From Rattus norvegicus (lineage: Eukaryota; Chordata; Mammalia; Rodentia; Muridae), in assembly GCF_036323735.1 (NCBI RefSeq), contig NC_086024.1:135130053-135194052 (forward strand): DNA of 64,000 bases, given 5' to 3'. Position numbers and translations under genes: made by a program. Each line of letters opens with the position of its first letter. The stretch's first letter is position 1. Positions 33,541 to 44,106 of this stretch are shown here, one piece after another. The notes below the pieces were generated by a model. The model ran no database searches, was not told the DNA's origin, and saw nothing but the letters and a program-made list of their open reading frames with translations.

Positions 33541-33749
33541 AAGGAAGGAAGAAATAGCTAAAACCAATGAATAAAACAAAACCCTAAAACATGTTCTTTC
33601 ACCCAGAAGAAAGCAGAAAGGGGAACCCAAACCAGAGGGCTGGATCATAAAACATAAGAGAGACAGATGAACAGTTAAAAGGCAGATGTTCAAAGTTGCT
33701 GCAAAAGCCAAGTCAACTAAAGCCTCCATAGCTGGTATCCTTAAACAAT

Positions 33750-33967
33750 GAGAAGGGAGAACAAGAGATGACGCAGCTGCCAGGATCTCTGAGATGAGAA
33801 TTCCATCTCCAGAACCCAATGGTGGCTCATCACCATCTATAACTACGGTTTCAGATCCTATACCCCTTTCTGGCTTCCCTGGGCAGCAGGCATGTACACA
33901 GTGCACAGACATGCATACAGACAAAGAAAGCATCCGCACATATAAAATATAATAAATCTTTTTTTAA
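33750..33967 (+). mobile_element. B2/B3-type SINE, diverged
   Basis: 'ccagaacccaatggtggctcatcaccatctataactacgg', 'cccctttctggcttccct', a 'acacagtgcacagacatgc' segment and an AATAAATCTTTTTTT end. The head is damaged. Confidence 0.65.
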
Positions 33968-34807
33968 GTGAGGATAAAATGGAAGAAATAATTCTCTTTT
34001 AAAGCCAGGGTTATAATCTTATTATCAGATTAAGAGTCGCCAAGGTCCACGGTTTTATTAGTGTCTATTCAGCCCTGTGTGTAAAGATAAAGGAGGTCAT
34101 AGCAAGCACAAACAAGTTTGTATTATGGCAAAATCTCTCTCTACAGGGAGCGAAGACTGACAGGTGAGAAGGGAGATAGGCGAGCCTTGAACTATTGTTA
34201 GGGAGTTCAACTCCGCTCTCTCAGTAATTAATATAACTGGTATGAATAATATTGCCAACTATACAACTAGCTAATATGTATAGGCTATGACTCCTAGCAA
34301 CTACAGGGTCCATGTGTTTTAAGGAGAGTCATCCCATTTGCCATGTATTGAGCTGAAAGATTTAATAAGTTTAAAAGGGCTAAAGCCAAACCCGGTACCT
34401 AACAATTAATCAAACCCACTAACAATATGATATGAAAGAAAAACCCGACTATTTTGAAATTAAACAAGACACTTCTAAAGAACAAATGTATCAATGAGGC
34501 CAGAAGACCTGAGCTCATCAGAGTCTACAGAAAACAGGGCACACAACCCAGTGGTCCGGCTCATCCCTGAGTCCAGTGCTTAGCACTAGGAGTCAAAAAA
34601 CAATCACCTCATCTCTGCAGCTGCTGAGGCGGGGACAGCCTTTAAAGGGAAGTTTAGCTTTAGTGTTTATTTAGAGCAAAACAGAGAAAATGAGCAAACT
34701 AGACCAATCAGGAAAGAGAGCTCGACTATCCTAAACCAGAAGGTAAAAGGTGTTAGCACTACAGGTCCTACAGACAAGTTCCTACCCACAAGTTCAGTGA
34801 CTTACAT
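33968..34807. other. Unassigned sequence
   Basis: About 0.84 kb, moderately AT-rich, with no gene and no repeat I can name. It could be old LTR or L1 sequence beyond recognition. Confidence 0.4.
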
Positions 34808-34824
34808 AAGAAAGGAAAATTGGG

Positions 34825-35013
34825 GGGGCTGGAGAGATGGCTCAGTGGTTAGGGGCGCTGACTGCTCTTCCAGAGGTCCTGAGTTCAGTTCCCAGCGGCC
34901 ACATGGTGGCTCACAACCATCTGTAACAGGATCTAATGCCCTCTTCTGGTGTGTCTGAAGACAGTGATAGTGTACTCATATAAATAAAATAAATAAAAAT
35001 TCTTTAAAAAAAA
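34825..35013 (+). mobile_element. B2 SINE with 17-bp TSD
   Basis: Near-consensus B2 ('gctggagagatggctcagtggttaggggcgctgactgctcttccagagg', 'ccctcttctggtgtgtctgaagacag', AAATAAAATAAATAAAAATTC). It is flanked by AAGAAAGGAAAATTGGG at 34,808-34,824 and 35,014-35,030, a perfect 17-bp TSD, so the insertion is young. Confidence 0.97.
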
Positions 35014-35056
35014 AAGAAAGGAAAATTGGGTGAGAGGCAAAATTTAGCAAAAAAAA

Positions 35057-35059
35057 AGA

Positions 35060-35100
<41 letters not shown>
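35057..35100. repeat. (AAT)n microsatellite
   Basis: About 14 AAT units. Confidence 0.97.
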
Positions 35101-35103
<3 letters not shown>

Positions 35104-35275
35104 TGCAAGATAAAATAGAAAATTCCAATAGTCCTAGAGAGAAATTGAAATTTAGTCTCAAAACTCCAAGTCTGGTTGTTTCCAGCCGTGCGTTACATCA
35201 TCAAGCCTTAAAAGCAAAAATAAGAAACTCTTTATTAATGTTGCAAGAAATACACCCATAAAAATGTCAAGCAGA

Positions 35276-35360
35276 GGGTTGGGGATTTAGTTCAGTGGTA
35301 GAGCGCTTGCCTAGCAAGCACAAGGCCCTGGGTTCGGTCCCCAGCTCCGAAAAAAAAAAA

Positions 35361-35386
<26 letters not shown>
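35276..35386 (+). mobile_element. ID SINE, young, with TSD
   Basis: Near-consensus ID: 'gggttggggatttagttcagtggtagagcg', 'ttgcctagcaagcac' and 'ccctgggttcggtccccagctcc', then an A-rich tail. Flanked by AAAAATGTCAAGCAGA at 35,260-35,275 and 35,387-35,402. Boxes A (TAGTTCAGTGG) and B (GGTTCGGTCC) of the pol III promoter look intact. Confidence 0.98.
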
Positions 35387-35391
<5 letters not shown>

Positions 35392-35600
35392 TGTCAAGCA
35401 GAATATCACCAAGTAGCGTTTAAATAGTAACAGGGATTTCCCCCTAGGGATGCAACATTTGGAGACCACTGTACCGCGCTGTGTGAGTCAGCTTTCTGTC
35501 GCTATGGTAAAATGCCTCAGAAAAACCAGCTCAAGGGAAGGGAAGGTTTGGTTTACTGCTTCAGAGCTAAATCGATCCATGGAGGGTGTGGCCATGTTAA

Positions 35601-35712
35601 TTTTCTCAACCTGTGGGTCCCAAGCCTTTTGGGGGTCAAACTAACCTGTCACAGGCAGACTGCGGATAGGGTCCCAGGGTCCCTGCATGTGTGATTTATA
35701 CCCTGAGTGTAG
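35601..35712 (+). repeat. 110-bp segment, first copy of a direct duplication
   Basis: 'ctcaacctgtgggtcccaagcc' resembles a hAT-like (URR1-type) terminus and then continues into non-consensus sequence ('gtcacaggcagactgcggatagggtcccagggtcc'). The same run, including the non-consensus part, recurs at 36,117-36,228. Confidence 0.75.
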
Positions 35713-35737
35713 AGCAAAATAATCAAGATTAATTTTT

Positions 35738-35825
35738 TTTTGGTTCTTTTTTTCGGAGCTGGGCGAACCAAGGGCCTTGCGCTTCCTAGGCAAGCACTCT
35801 ACCACTGAGCTAAATCCCCAACCCC
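35738..35825 (-). mobile_element. ID SINE, minus strand, with TSD
   Basis: On the plus strand: T-rich tail, 'cggagctgggcgaaccaagggcc', 'taggcaagcactctaccactgagctaaatccccaaccc'. Flanked by TCAAGATTAATTTTT at 35,723-35,737 and 35,826-35,840, a perfect 15-bp TSD. Confidence 0.96.
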
Positions 35826-36112
35826 TCAAGATTAATTTTTATGCCTCTCAAGAAGCAGCAAATCCATGGAATAAAATCAAAGGCTCTACCTCTTGGTGGC
35901 CATGAAGCAGAGAGTTAGAAGAAAGAGAAAATGCCAATATCTCCTTCAAGGGAAGACACCCAATGACCTCACTTTCTTTCACCAGGCCCCACCTCTTAAA
36001 GGCTCCTCTCTTTCTCCAACATCACAGCACTTGGGTGCCAGGCCTTGGGATCTTAAGCGACTTTTAAGAGTCAAGCCATAGAGCTGCAAAGACGGCACAT
36101 TGATCTCACACA

Positions 36113-36315
36113 GCAGTTTTCAACCTGTGGTTCAAAAGCCTTTGGGGGTCGAACTAGCCAGTCACAGGCAGACTGGGGATAGGGTCCCAGGGTCCTGATG
36201 TATGTGTGACTTAAACCCTCAGTGTGGAGGACAAGCATTGGGATAACTCATCTGAGTCACAACACCAATGTTATACCATACAAGGAGGCGACAGGCAGGG
36301 AGGGAGAGAGGGAGA

Positions 36316-36398
<83 letters not shown>

Positions 36399-36790
36399 AG
36401 AGAAGAGAAGAGAAGAGAAGAGAAGAGAAGAGAAGAGAAGAGAAGAGAAGAGAAGAGAAGAGAAGAGAAGAGAAGAGAAGAGCCGAGCCGAGCCGAGCCA
36501 GGGTAGCGCACACTGCCTTGCCTCCTGCATCTGGCCAGCACAGGTAATGATGTAAGTCATTGCCAAGTCCCTGGGAGGGACCTAATGGAATCACCTGTAA
36601 GGTAACAACTACCCCTATCATAGGGGTCATCTAGGACCATCAGAAAACACAGATATTTACATTATAATTCATGACAATAGTGAAATTACAGTTACAATGT
36701 AGCCACAAAATTAATCTTACGGTTAAGGGTTGCAACAACAAGAGGAACTGTATTAGAGGATCTCAGCATTAGGAAGGTTAGGAACCATTG
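36113..36790 (+). repeat. URR1-like (hAT) repeat interrupted by simple repeats
   Basis: The left end 'ttttcaacctgtggttc' and the right part (36,617-36,790, 'cagaaaacacagatatttacattataattcatgacaatag' to 'aggaaggttaggaaccattgg') match a short hAT-like rodent element whose inverted termini read GGTTCTCAACC / GGTTGAGAACC. In between lie a non-consensus segment and a long GA-rich array. Confidence 0.6.
36296..36500 (+). repeat. Compound (GA)n-(GAAGA)n-(GAGCC)n array
   Basis: (GA)n with GGGA at the left, near-pure (GA) to about 36,390, then a five-base period (AGAAG) to about 36,480, then three GAGCC units (36,481-36,499) before normal sequence. The plus strand is all purine until the GAGCC part. 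Long Glu/Arg or Ser/Leu frames over it are artefacts. Confidence 0.97.
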
Positions 36791-37140
36791 GCTCAGCATT
36801 TGCCCCAAGTCTAAAGACCAGAGTTCAAATCCCCAGCAACCACATGAATGATAGGTGGGCATGGTATCCCACCTGTAATTCCAGCCTTGGAGTGTAGTGA
36901 CAGGAGATCCCCAGAACAAGCTGGCTAGTGAGACTAGCCAAAATGACAAGATCTGAGTTTGATTAAGAGTCCCTGCTTCACTGAATAAGGGGAGAGAAGC
37001 GTCAGAGAGGATTCCCAGCATCACCCTTGAACCTCCACAGGTGCATGCACCTATGTGTACATATGCCTACACCCAGTGACCTGGCACATATAAAAATGCA
37101 CACACACACACGTGCACATACACATCTACACAGTTTTTAA
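36783..37140 (+). mobile_element. B4/RSINE1-like composite SINE
   Basis: tRNA-like head ('ggctcagcatttgcccc...gttcaaatccccagcaacc'), B1-like body ('gtgggcatggtatcccacctgtaattccagcc'), then a CA-rich 3' part ('gtgcatgcacctatg', 'acacacacacacgtgcac'). Confidence 0.6.
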
Positions 37141-37206
37141 AGGGAGAAAATGCAGGACATGATCAATTCAATGCCCATTGTTGATGGAATCAAAAAGTAA
37201 GGATAA

Positions 37207-37790
37207 GGGCTGGGGAGAGGGATCTTCTGTCAAGAGCTTGTTCTAGTTGCCTTGGTATTGCTGTATCTGTGTTAAACAGCAAAACCAAAGCAACTTAGAG
37301 GAGGAGGGAATCTCTTTGACATAGACTTCCAGGTCACAACCCATCATTTAGATAATTCTGGGCAGGAACTGAAGCAGGAACCATAAAGGAATACCACTTA
37401 CTGAATTCCCTCCTGGTTCATGCTCAAAACTGAAGGATGGCCCCGCCCACAGTGGGCTGGGCCCTCACACATCCATCGTCAATCAAGACAGTCTCTCATA
37501 GAAATGGCCACAGGCGAAACTGACTGAGGTAACCCTTCCATAGAGGGTCCTTCTTCCAGGTAACTCTAGGATCATGTTGTTAACAAACTCTAAGCACAAC
37601 AGAGTAATCATTGCTCTCCTACAGGTCCTTTGGTTCCCAGCACCCACAGCAGACTGTTCACAACTGCCTGTAACTCCAGCTCCAAGAAATCTGGCATCCT
37701 TCTCTGGATTCCACAGGCAGCTATACACCTGTACACATGGCCACGCACGCATAAAAATGAAACAAGCCATTAAAATAACTGATAAAAAAG
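37207..37790 (+). mobile_element. B2/B3 SINE split by a type B repeat
   Basis: The head 'gggctggggagagggatcttctgtcaagagctt' is at 37,207-37,240. The remainder ('cattgctctcctacaggtcctttggttcccagcacccacag', 'ctccagctccaagaaatctggcatcc') is at about 37,595-37,790. Between them a reverse-oriented type B repeat (37,243-37,575) is inserted. Confidence 0.7.
37243..37575 (-). repeat. Rodent type B repeat, nested
   Basis: Reverse complement of the type B family: 'tgccttggtattgctgtatctgtg', 'gcccacagtgggctgggccctcacacatccatc' (family: 'gggcccagcccattgtgggtgg'), 'cctggttcatgctc'. It interrupts a B2/B3 copy. Confidence 0.6.
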
Positions 37791-39379
37791 AGTAAAAGAA
37801 AAATGGCTTTCCTCAGCTCAACAGAGACATTTCTGAAAACTGTTCTGACATCAGACCTGAGCTGAATTGAATGACCTTGTCTCAAGATTGGAGACATGAC
37901 AGGGATGTCCACTCTATTAGCCGTGTTCCAATTAATTAAGGGGGTGGGGGGACTGATATAAAAGACAAGAGACCGGAGACTAAGACATAAACCTGTGTCT
38001 GTAGCTGTCACTCGCGTTTGGTGGCAGGAACTTCTCTTCACAGCCTCAAGCAGAGGACGGAGGTAGAGCGGCTGCGCCTGCTGGAGTTCCAGCGGGAAAC
38101 TCTAGGGTAGAATAATCCAGCAAGGACAGAACTCTTTGACTCCTGGAGCACAAGAGACAGAGGGACCTGGGGGATAGGGGTCCCCCTCTGGAAACACATC
38201 CGAGCTCTGTGGAGAGAAAAGGACAGCTTGACAAAGAATTTGTCACCTCTGCTTCTAAGTCTAGCGCACACAAGCAACCAACAGAGATCACGCACCAAGG
38301 GACTCAAGGGCGTCACCCTCACCGGTAGGTGGACAGGCCAGAAGGCTGTAGGATGAGAAGAAAATTGCCAAGATCTGAACAGCTCTGGGGTTGACCTGAC
38401 AGGGTAGACAAAGGAAAAAAGAAAGGACAGACATACAGAAAAGCTGGGATCAGGTGGGTTGTGCTCTCTCATGGAGATGCGAACTTGAGTGTTCCTTATA
38501 GACACCTGAATCAAGGAGGCGGGTCTAGCTGATGTCCATAGAACACCTCTATAGGGGAGCAGTCTCAGGCTGTAAACATCCCAGAGGAGGGAGCTGCCTT
38601 TCATATTTCCCGTACACAGTGCCAACGTCTACACACAAAGCAGGAAAAGGCTCTGTCGTTCCCATGAGTCCGAGGCGTTGGGGTCCTTGACCCGCCACGC
38701 TCAATGTCAACAACGCACATTTACTCAGGACGTCATCCACTTCCCACAGACGGCATTTTCCCAATCCAGGCTTGCAGAGGAGAAAGGGCTCCTGGACAGG
38801 CGGGCTGACATCCATTCTCCATACTCAAGTAGACTGAACTATGAGAGGCTGCAGATCCTGGCCCTAGAGGTATGTTCCTCCCACAGAATAGTTCCTTCAC
38901 ACTCTACAGTACCTGGATCTTGGCATGCTAGTGCAAACAAAGTCAAGCCAGGTCCCACTTTGAGCTCACCCCTTAGAAACACTGGCAGGGAGCTCAAAAA
39001 CAGAGGCCGGGAGTGCACTGCCTCACACGGAGGGGAAGGCTTCAGTCTGAGGATTTTGCACTTCTGTGCAGGTGCCAGAACTGTGGATGCCCTCAAAAGG
39101 GGGCACAAACAGAAGACAGAGGACTCTGGGCCCTTTGCACACTGGGGATGGGAGACTTGATAGGAGAGGCCAGGGCTGGGAGACTCTGAACTCATTACAG
39201 GCCTCCTCGTACGCCACCTAGCCAGCTTTCAGAGCCTCATCGGCCCAGGACACAGTCCCTCATGGACTTGCAAGGCCATAGTCCAGAGAGTTGTCCCAGA
39301 GGCTTCCAGGATAGAGGGTAGGTAACGCTAAAGGTCAGTTTCTCCCCATACGTTTAGTGGTCACGTGTATGTATTCTAT
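37791..39379. other. Largely unassigned sequence, possible promoter-like motifs
   Basis: About 1.6 kb without a clear mobile element. CCAATTAATTAAG is at about 37,928 and GATATAAAAGACAAG at about 37,954. The spacing would suit a pol II promoter or an LTR, but a start site cannot be shown. A 195-codon minus-strand frame (38,038-38,625) begins MALCTGNMKGSSLLWDV and is Ser/Arg/Leu-rich with no recognised domain. A 160-codon plus-strand frame (38,678-39,160) also lacks domains. I do not treat either as a gene. Confidence 0.4.
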
Positions 39380-40095
39380 AGAGAGTTGACTGTTCAATAC
39401 ATTTTCCCGTTCATTAATTTATTGGCTATATTTCCGTTTATCAGGATTTGGTTTGGTTTTTTTTTTTTTTAATCCTTATATAGTGTGATTTATCACACAC
39501 ACAGCCGGCCAGGATTCCCTCCCACTCCATGAGCGTCCCCTCACTCCAGCCATGATTTCCTCCACTGTGCAGAACCTTTGTCATCAGGTACAATGGCTTT
39601 TGTCGTCTCTCACTATTGTCCCCTGGGCTGTTCGAGTTCTAACCAGAAGCTCTTTGACCGTGCGTCTGTCTTGAAGTGGCTTCTTCCTCTTTCCTCTTTG
39701 ATCCACTCTGAATAGATTTCTGTCCAAGGCAAGAGAGATCTCATTTCACTCTTCTGTGTGTGGATACCCAGCTCCCTCAGCGCCGTTGTCGAAGAGGCTC
39801 TTTTCTTCAATGTATGTGTTCAGCAGGCACCATTGTCAAAAGGCCGGCTGCAGTCACTGTGCGGGGCTGATTCCAGGTCTGTTGAATCCCCTCACCTTGT
39901 GTCTGTTTCTAGGCCAATACATGGTGCTTTTGTTACAGACACTGTGACACAGTGTCTCGTGTGGCTCTCGTGTGGCTCTTTTTACTTTTGCTACTCAGGG
40001 TCTTTTGTTCTTCCATGTGGGTTTTGGTATTTGTTTTTCTAGATCTGTGAATAATATCAACAAAGTTTTGGTAGGCACTGCATTGAATCTGTTGT
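39380..40095 (-). mobile_element. Ancient L1 ORF2 fragment
   Basis: On the plus strand the sequence reads as reverse-complement L1 ORF2: 'gtgggttttggtatttgtttttctagatctgtgaataatatc' followed by 'ggtaggcactgcattgaatctgttg'. Heavily diverged and broken. Confidence 0.6.
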
Positions 40096-40115
40096 GTCTG
40101 GTCATGTAGCCATCT

Positions 40116-40195
40116 TAAGGTGTGGAGGTTTAGCCCAGTGGTAGAACACTCGCCTAGCACATGGAAGGCCCTGGGTTTCATCCTCAGCAAGTGTC
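40116..40195 (+). mobile_element. Old ID-like SINE
   Basis: 'gtggaggtttagcccagtggtagaacactcgcctagcacatggaaggccctgggtttcatcctcagcaa' aligns with the ID order (box A-like 'tttagcccagtgg', then 'ctgggttt'). Divergence and lack of an A tail or TSD suggest an old copy. Confidence 0.75.
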
Positions 40196-40324
40196 CACAC
40201 ATACCTGTGCAGCAAAATTCCTGAAGAGTTGCACCTTCCAGGGAGCCTTGTGCTGACTAACCGACCATATGCTATATCTCACCAGTTATAATTAAATGGT
40301 TACAACCTCAGTACTGTGGAGATG

Positions 40325-40935
40325 TTGGAATGTTGCAAGTCCAGAGCCAAATTACCTTGGGACATCTTTAGTTCCCTTCACAGCCGCTTACTGTCTTCTT
40401 TTGCACATGTCCCAACATCTTTGTGACCGTTAAGTAAATCCACGGGAATGTAAGGACAGACCACTCCCCCACCCCACCCCCGTTCCAACCAACAGAAGTA
40501 ACCTGACCATCTGATGCTGACCTCTGTTTTTAAACCCCTTGACTTATGACTTGCTGTGTTCTCTTCCTGTAAGAGCTTTGTAGAGCTGCCTCTGCATGGG
40601 AACATGGAATCTGAGGAAAACTAAATCTGTGTCCCCCAGGCATGTGGCCCCAGAGGTGAGAAGAGTAGGTTTGTATTACAGACGGTCCTGCTGCTCCCAG
40701 AACCCACTTTCTGTAGAATTAGTCACCCAGACGGGCAAGGCTTATCTACTTGGTTGGATCTGGGTGAGTCCTTTCTTGTCCTCCCTGGGGGCCTTTGTCA
40801 TTTATTCTGAGCTGCTCCTTAGAATCCTGTTTGATAGATGATGTCTCCTTGAGGTTTGCCTTCCAAGCATTTGGTCTGAGGCATCCTTCTCGTTTGCCTT
40901 GACATCTTGTTGGTCTCGGACACTCGGATTGCTTT
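40325..40935 (+). mobile_element. LTR-like sequence, family unknown
   Basis: Starts TGTTGGAATGTTGCAAGTCC and contains 'tttttaaaccccttgacttatgacttgctgtgttctcttcctgtaagag', a TATA-like/initiator-like context. A sequence of the same start recurs at about 46,445. The right end is vague and no primer-binding site is certain. This may be a degraded ERV LTR. Confidence 0.4.
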
Positions 40936-40938
40936 GCT

Positions 40939-41079
40939 GGGGTTTTTTTTTTTGTTTTGTTTTGTTTTTTGCTTTTGTTTGTTTGTTGTTTGTTTGTTTG
41001 TTTTCTTTTGGGTTTTTGTTTGGTTTGGTTTTTTTGGGGGGGGGTTGGTTTGGTTTGGTTTGGTTTGGTTTGGTTTTTG
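40939..41079. repeat. T/G-rich low-complexity with (GGTTT)n
   Basis: Poly-T, (TTTG)n and a run of six GGTTT units, with a GGGGGGGGG run at about 41,036. Purely simple sequence. Confidence 0.9.
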
Positions 41080-42107
41080 CGTTCAGACCTCTCTCTGCTG
41101 GTCTACATTTGGTGAGCTACAGTGGGGAGCTGGCTCCCTTATTCTTCTCGATAGGCCTCCTGTGTCTAATTTAAGGAAGAAGACAATGCCTGGAGAAAAA
41201 CAAATAAATATTTACTACTGCTGCCGGTTTTATGCTTAGTGTGTTAATTCAATTTACAAGTATTTATAAAATGGGACTCTCCGACTAAAGATAGGGTGAC
41301 TTTAGTTTCCCTCAATGGGCAGCATTTATTATCTCCAAATTGGTTTATTTTGCATGCTTAACTAAAAGTTCTAGGCAATAAAAATTCCTAAACCACAAAC
41401 AAGCAGTGTGCTTTAATTGGGATTTAAAATTGTCTTAAAAAGAAATGATAAAATAGGCCCTTTATGAAAAATGGTAAGAACACTAAAGAGTACATGTGAG
41501 CTAAAAGGAATATTGCAACTAAATAAGAAATTAATTAGAGGCTCTATCAAAACAAAAGATAAATCCTGAGGCTAACACCTCTCACCTCTTTCTTGACCTT
41601 TTCTCCTCCTTCTTTAGTCTCCCAACAGAGCAAAATTCTCAACCGAAGGAAAAGATTGTGGGCTACTTTAAGATGAAAGCTAGAGAAAACTTATCTACCT
41701 GAGCCTTGATGGGCAAACGTGTGGCAAATAGCGCGGCAGGGCAGGCTCTGCAAAGTAAACGCTGTGCGCCCAGGGAGCTCTGCGCGGGGAGCAGACTGTA
41801 TCCCAGCTTGATGGAGCCCAGTAGATGATGCCTGACCCACGAGACTGAGCTTCCTTTGTTTCCTTCCCTTTCCTCTTCCTTTAGATACACAAGCGAGCAT
41901 GTGAAGGATTAAATTACCACCAAACTAAAGGGATAAAAGTTGGGGTCTAAAGTAACATTAAAGACATTTCGTCATTCAGGGTCCCTTCCTCGATCTTTAT
42001 CTCTTAACAAGAGAAAAATTTGGTGCCTTGAATCCACAGGACAAAGCCCACCTTTATGTCCTGTGCTACTGTGCCTTGCTACAGCTCAAGGAAATAAAAA
42101 TATAAGT
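41080..42107. other. Unassigned; possible decayed ERV internal sequence
   Basis: No intact frame. It lies between two LTR-like fragments (40.3 and 46.4 kb), is AT-rich in part, and contains a C/T-rich tract near 41,850. Its origin is unclear. Confidence 0.35.
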
Positions 42108-42300
42108 TTCAGAGCTAAAGAGATAGCTCAGAGGTTTAGAACACTGGCCGCTCTTCCAGAAGACCCGGGTTCAATTCCCAGCACACACACGCATGGTGGT
42201 TCACGACAGTCTGTAACTCCAGTTTTAAGAGCTTCAACATCTTCCTGATTCCCTCAGGACATACATGCAGGCAAAACATTCTTACAAATATAACAAAGAA
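42108..42300 (+). mobile_element. B3/B2-type SINE
   Basis: 'cagagctaaagagatagctcagaggtttagaacactggccgctcttccag', 'acccgggttcaattcccagcacac' and a 'gacatacatgcaggcaaaacattctta' 3' part. Diverged. Confidence 0.8.
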
Positions 42301-42998
42301 AAGAACTAAGGAAAAGAACTAAGTAACAAATTTGTAGCCCTTTCACAGTTGCTTTGGTTTTAGTTGTTTGGGTTGTTTTTTTTATTTTTTATTTTGTTTT
42401 TTAATGTCCAATTAAAATGCACATGAGTATATTTATAAATATGAGTGTCCGGGTGATATATTAAAAGGCTTGATAAATACACAAGCTTTGTCAAACTTGG
42501 GAACTCTAAACATCTTAAAAGTGTATTCAAATGATAAGTTAGGACTATTAAGTGTTTCATAAAACCTTAAAATGTCATTTGTTTATGTTAAAAAGAACTC
42601 TAAACTTCTTAAATCTATTCAAATTATATCTCTGGGTATAATAAGTGTTTCATAGAAACCTTAAAATGCCATTTGTTTCTGTAAAGCAGCATTCATTGGA
42701 GTCACAAAATAAAAGTTTCATTAGGCTATGAAATTCAATGCTATATTTAAGCTCTAAATTATAAATAACTATGAATAAAATATATATATAAATAAGTATA
42801 TAAAATATAAATTAAAATTTTATATGGGTCACAATCACGGGTAACATAAAAATCTTAACATTTCTTTTCTGGCAATGCTCTTAATGCAAAACTGTTAAAT
42901 ATGAGAAATTTATATGTTTGCCAAAGACCTTTGTGGTGTTGCCTTTCCACGTGGGATTATGAGAGATGTAGTCTCAACTAAAGTAACTTTCAAAATCT
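42301..42998. other. AT-rich unassigned sequence
   Basis: AT-rich. Two similar blocks are visible ('cttaaaatgtcatttgtttatgttaaa' near 42,570 and 'cttaaaatgccatttgtttctgtaaag' near 42,660), suggesting an old local duplication of about 95 bases. No coding potential. Confidence 0.5.
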
Positions 42999-43124
42999 AA
43001 TTTTCTTTTGAGACAGAGTCTTACTATATAGCTCTGGCTGGCCTGGAACTCACAGAGATCCACCTGCCTCTGCTTCCACCCCTTAAGTGCTGGTCTTAAA
43101 GGTATATGCTGACACACTTGGCCC
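42999..43124 (-). mobile_element. B1 SINE, minus strand
   Basis: Reverse-complement B1: 'ttgagacagagtcttactatatagctctggctggcctggaactcac', 'gatccacctgcctctgcttcc', 'aagtgctggtcttaaaggtatatgc'. Confidence 0.85.
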
Positions 43125-43899
43125 CAAAATCTACATTTTCAAAATTCTTATCCTAACTTAAACTCAAGAAAGCCCAAGATTCTATTTTATATGTTTAACG
43201 TTTTCCCAAGGACAAAGCCTTTGTTTGTGAGGTAACTCTATCTTACCACCAGTGGTTTCTCTTTAAACAGTTTTTCTGTGTGTTTCTGAATTGTTATTAT
43301 TATTATTGGGGGCATTTCTGATAAATTACATAGTGATCATGGAAGTGGTTTTAACAGACAAATGTTTAAATCTGTCCTTAAATCTGGCCTGTCTGATAAA
43401 CAGATAACAATACGAGATTGTTAAAATCAACTAAAGCGTTGGGCTTTCTTCAAAGATTCGCCCCTCTCCAAAAACATCCACTATCTCCTTAAAAATGTCC
43501 TCGGCTTCCTCTGAAAGAGCCATGTGAAAGGGACCTGAGCCGTCTCTACTAAAGAAAAACATACTATCACAGAGGACTTAAAATGTAAGAACCAAAAACT
43601 CAGAATTAGTTACAAAGTCTTCCTCAAAAGATTAAAAAAGCAGACGATTTCATCAACTAAAAGAACAAAGGACATCCCATCACAGACTCCACGGTGCCTA
43701 GAGGGGGAAGACTATCTGGTACTTCTAGCCCACCGCTGGCTGCAAAACCCCGGGAGATGAGCGTCCAGATCCTAGTTCTCTCATCAAGCCTGGGCCAACC
43801 TCCTCGAGAACCACCCAGGCTGACGTCAAACACGCTTGGCAGCCCAGGGTCTCAGGTAAATTAACATTTCTCCCACCTTAAATCCTTTTCAAAACAATT
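43125..43899. other. Unassigned sequence
   Basis: No gene or repeat named. It includes a small (TTA)n near 43,292-43,305. Part of the 40.3-46.5 kb interval that may be decayed ERV. Confidence 0.35.
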
Positions 43900-44106
43900 T
43901 TTTTTTTAGATTTATTTAACTTACTCTATGTGTATGAGTGTTTTGCCTGCGCCACATGAGGGCCTGGTGCTTGTCGAGGTCGGAATCAGGTTCCCTGGAA
44001 CTGGAGTTACAGACGATGCGAGCCACTACGTGGGCGCTGGGAACCAAACTTGGGTCCTCTGCGAGGGCAACCAGGGCTCTTAACCACTGAGCCACCTCTC
44101 CAGCAC
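43900..44106 (-). mobile_element. B3/B2-type SINE, minus strand
   Basis: Poly-T tail side at 43,900, 'gtgtatgagtgttttgcctgc', 'gggaaccaaacttgggtcctctgcgagggcaaccagggctcttaaccactgagccacctctccagcac'. Confidence 0.85.

Larger units (their letters stand above)
35470..36080 (-). repeat. Old interspersed repeat split by later insertions
   Basis: A 'gtgagtcagctttctgtcgctatggtaaaatgcc' head at about 35,480 and a 'gaagcagagagttagaagaaagag...cccaatgacctcactttctttcaccaggccccacctctta' tail at 35,905-36,000 read as one rodent repeat. It was split by the hAT-like/ID material at 35,600-35,825. Family not named. Confidence 0.45.

Noticed and set aside
35276..35350. A tRNA gene (tRNA-Ala-like)
   Set aside because: The sequence is an ID SINE: it has box A and B but then an A-rich tail and flanking TSDs. 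The same holds for all B2/B3 heads.
36219..36630. Several ~90-120-codon Glu/Arg or Ser/Leu frames
   Set aside because: They lie over the (GA)n-(GAAGA)n array on both strands.
38038..38625. 195-codon minus-strand frame
   Set aside because: No recognisable domain and no splice or promoter context; length alone is not enough in a 64 kb window. Could be re-examined by homology search.
38678..39160. 160-codon plus-strand frame
   Set aside because: No domain or context; overlapped by minus-strand frames of similar length.
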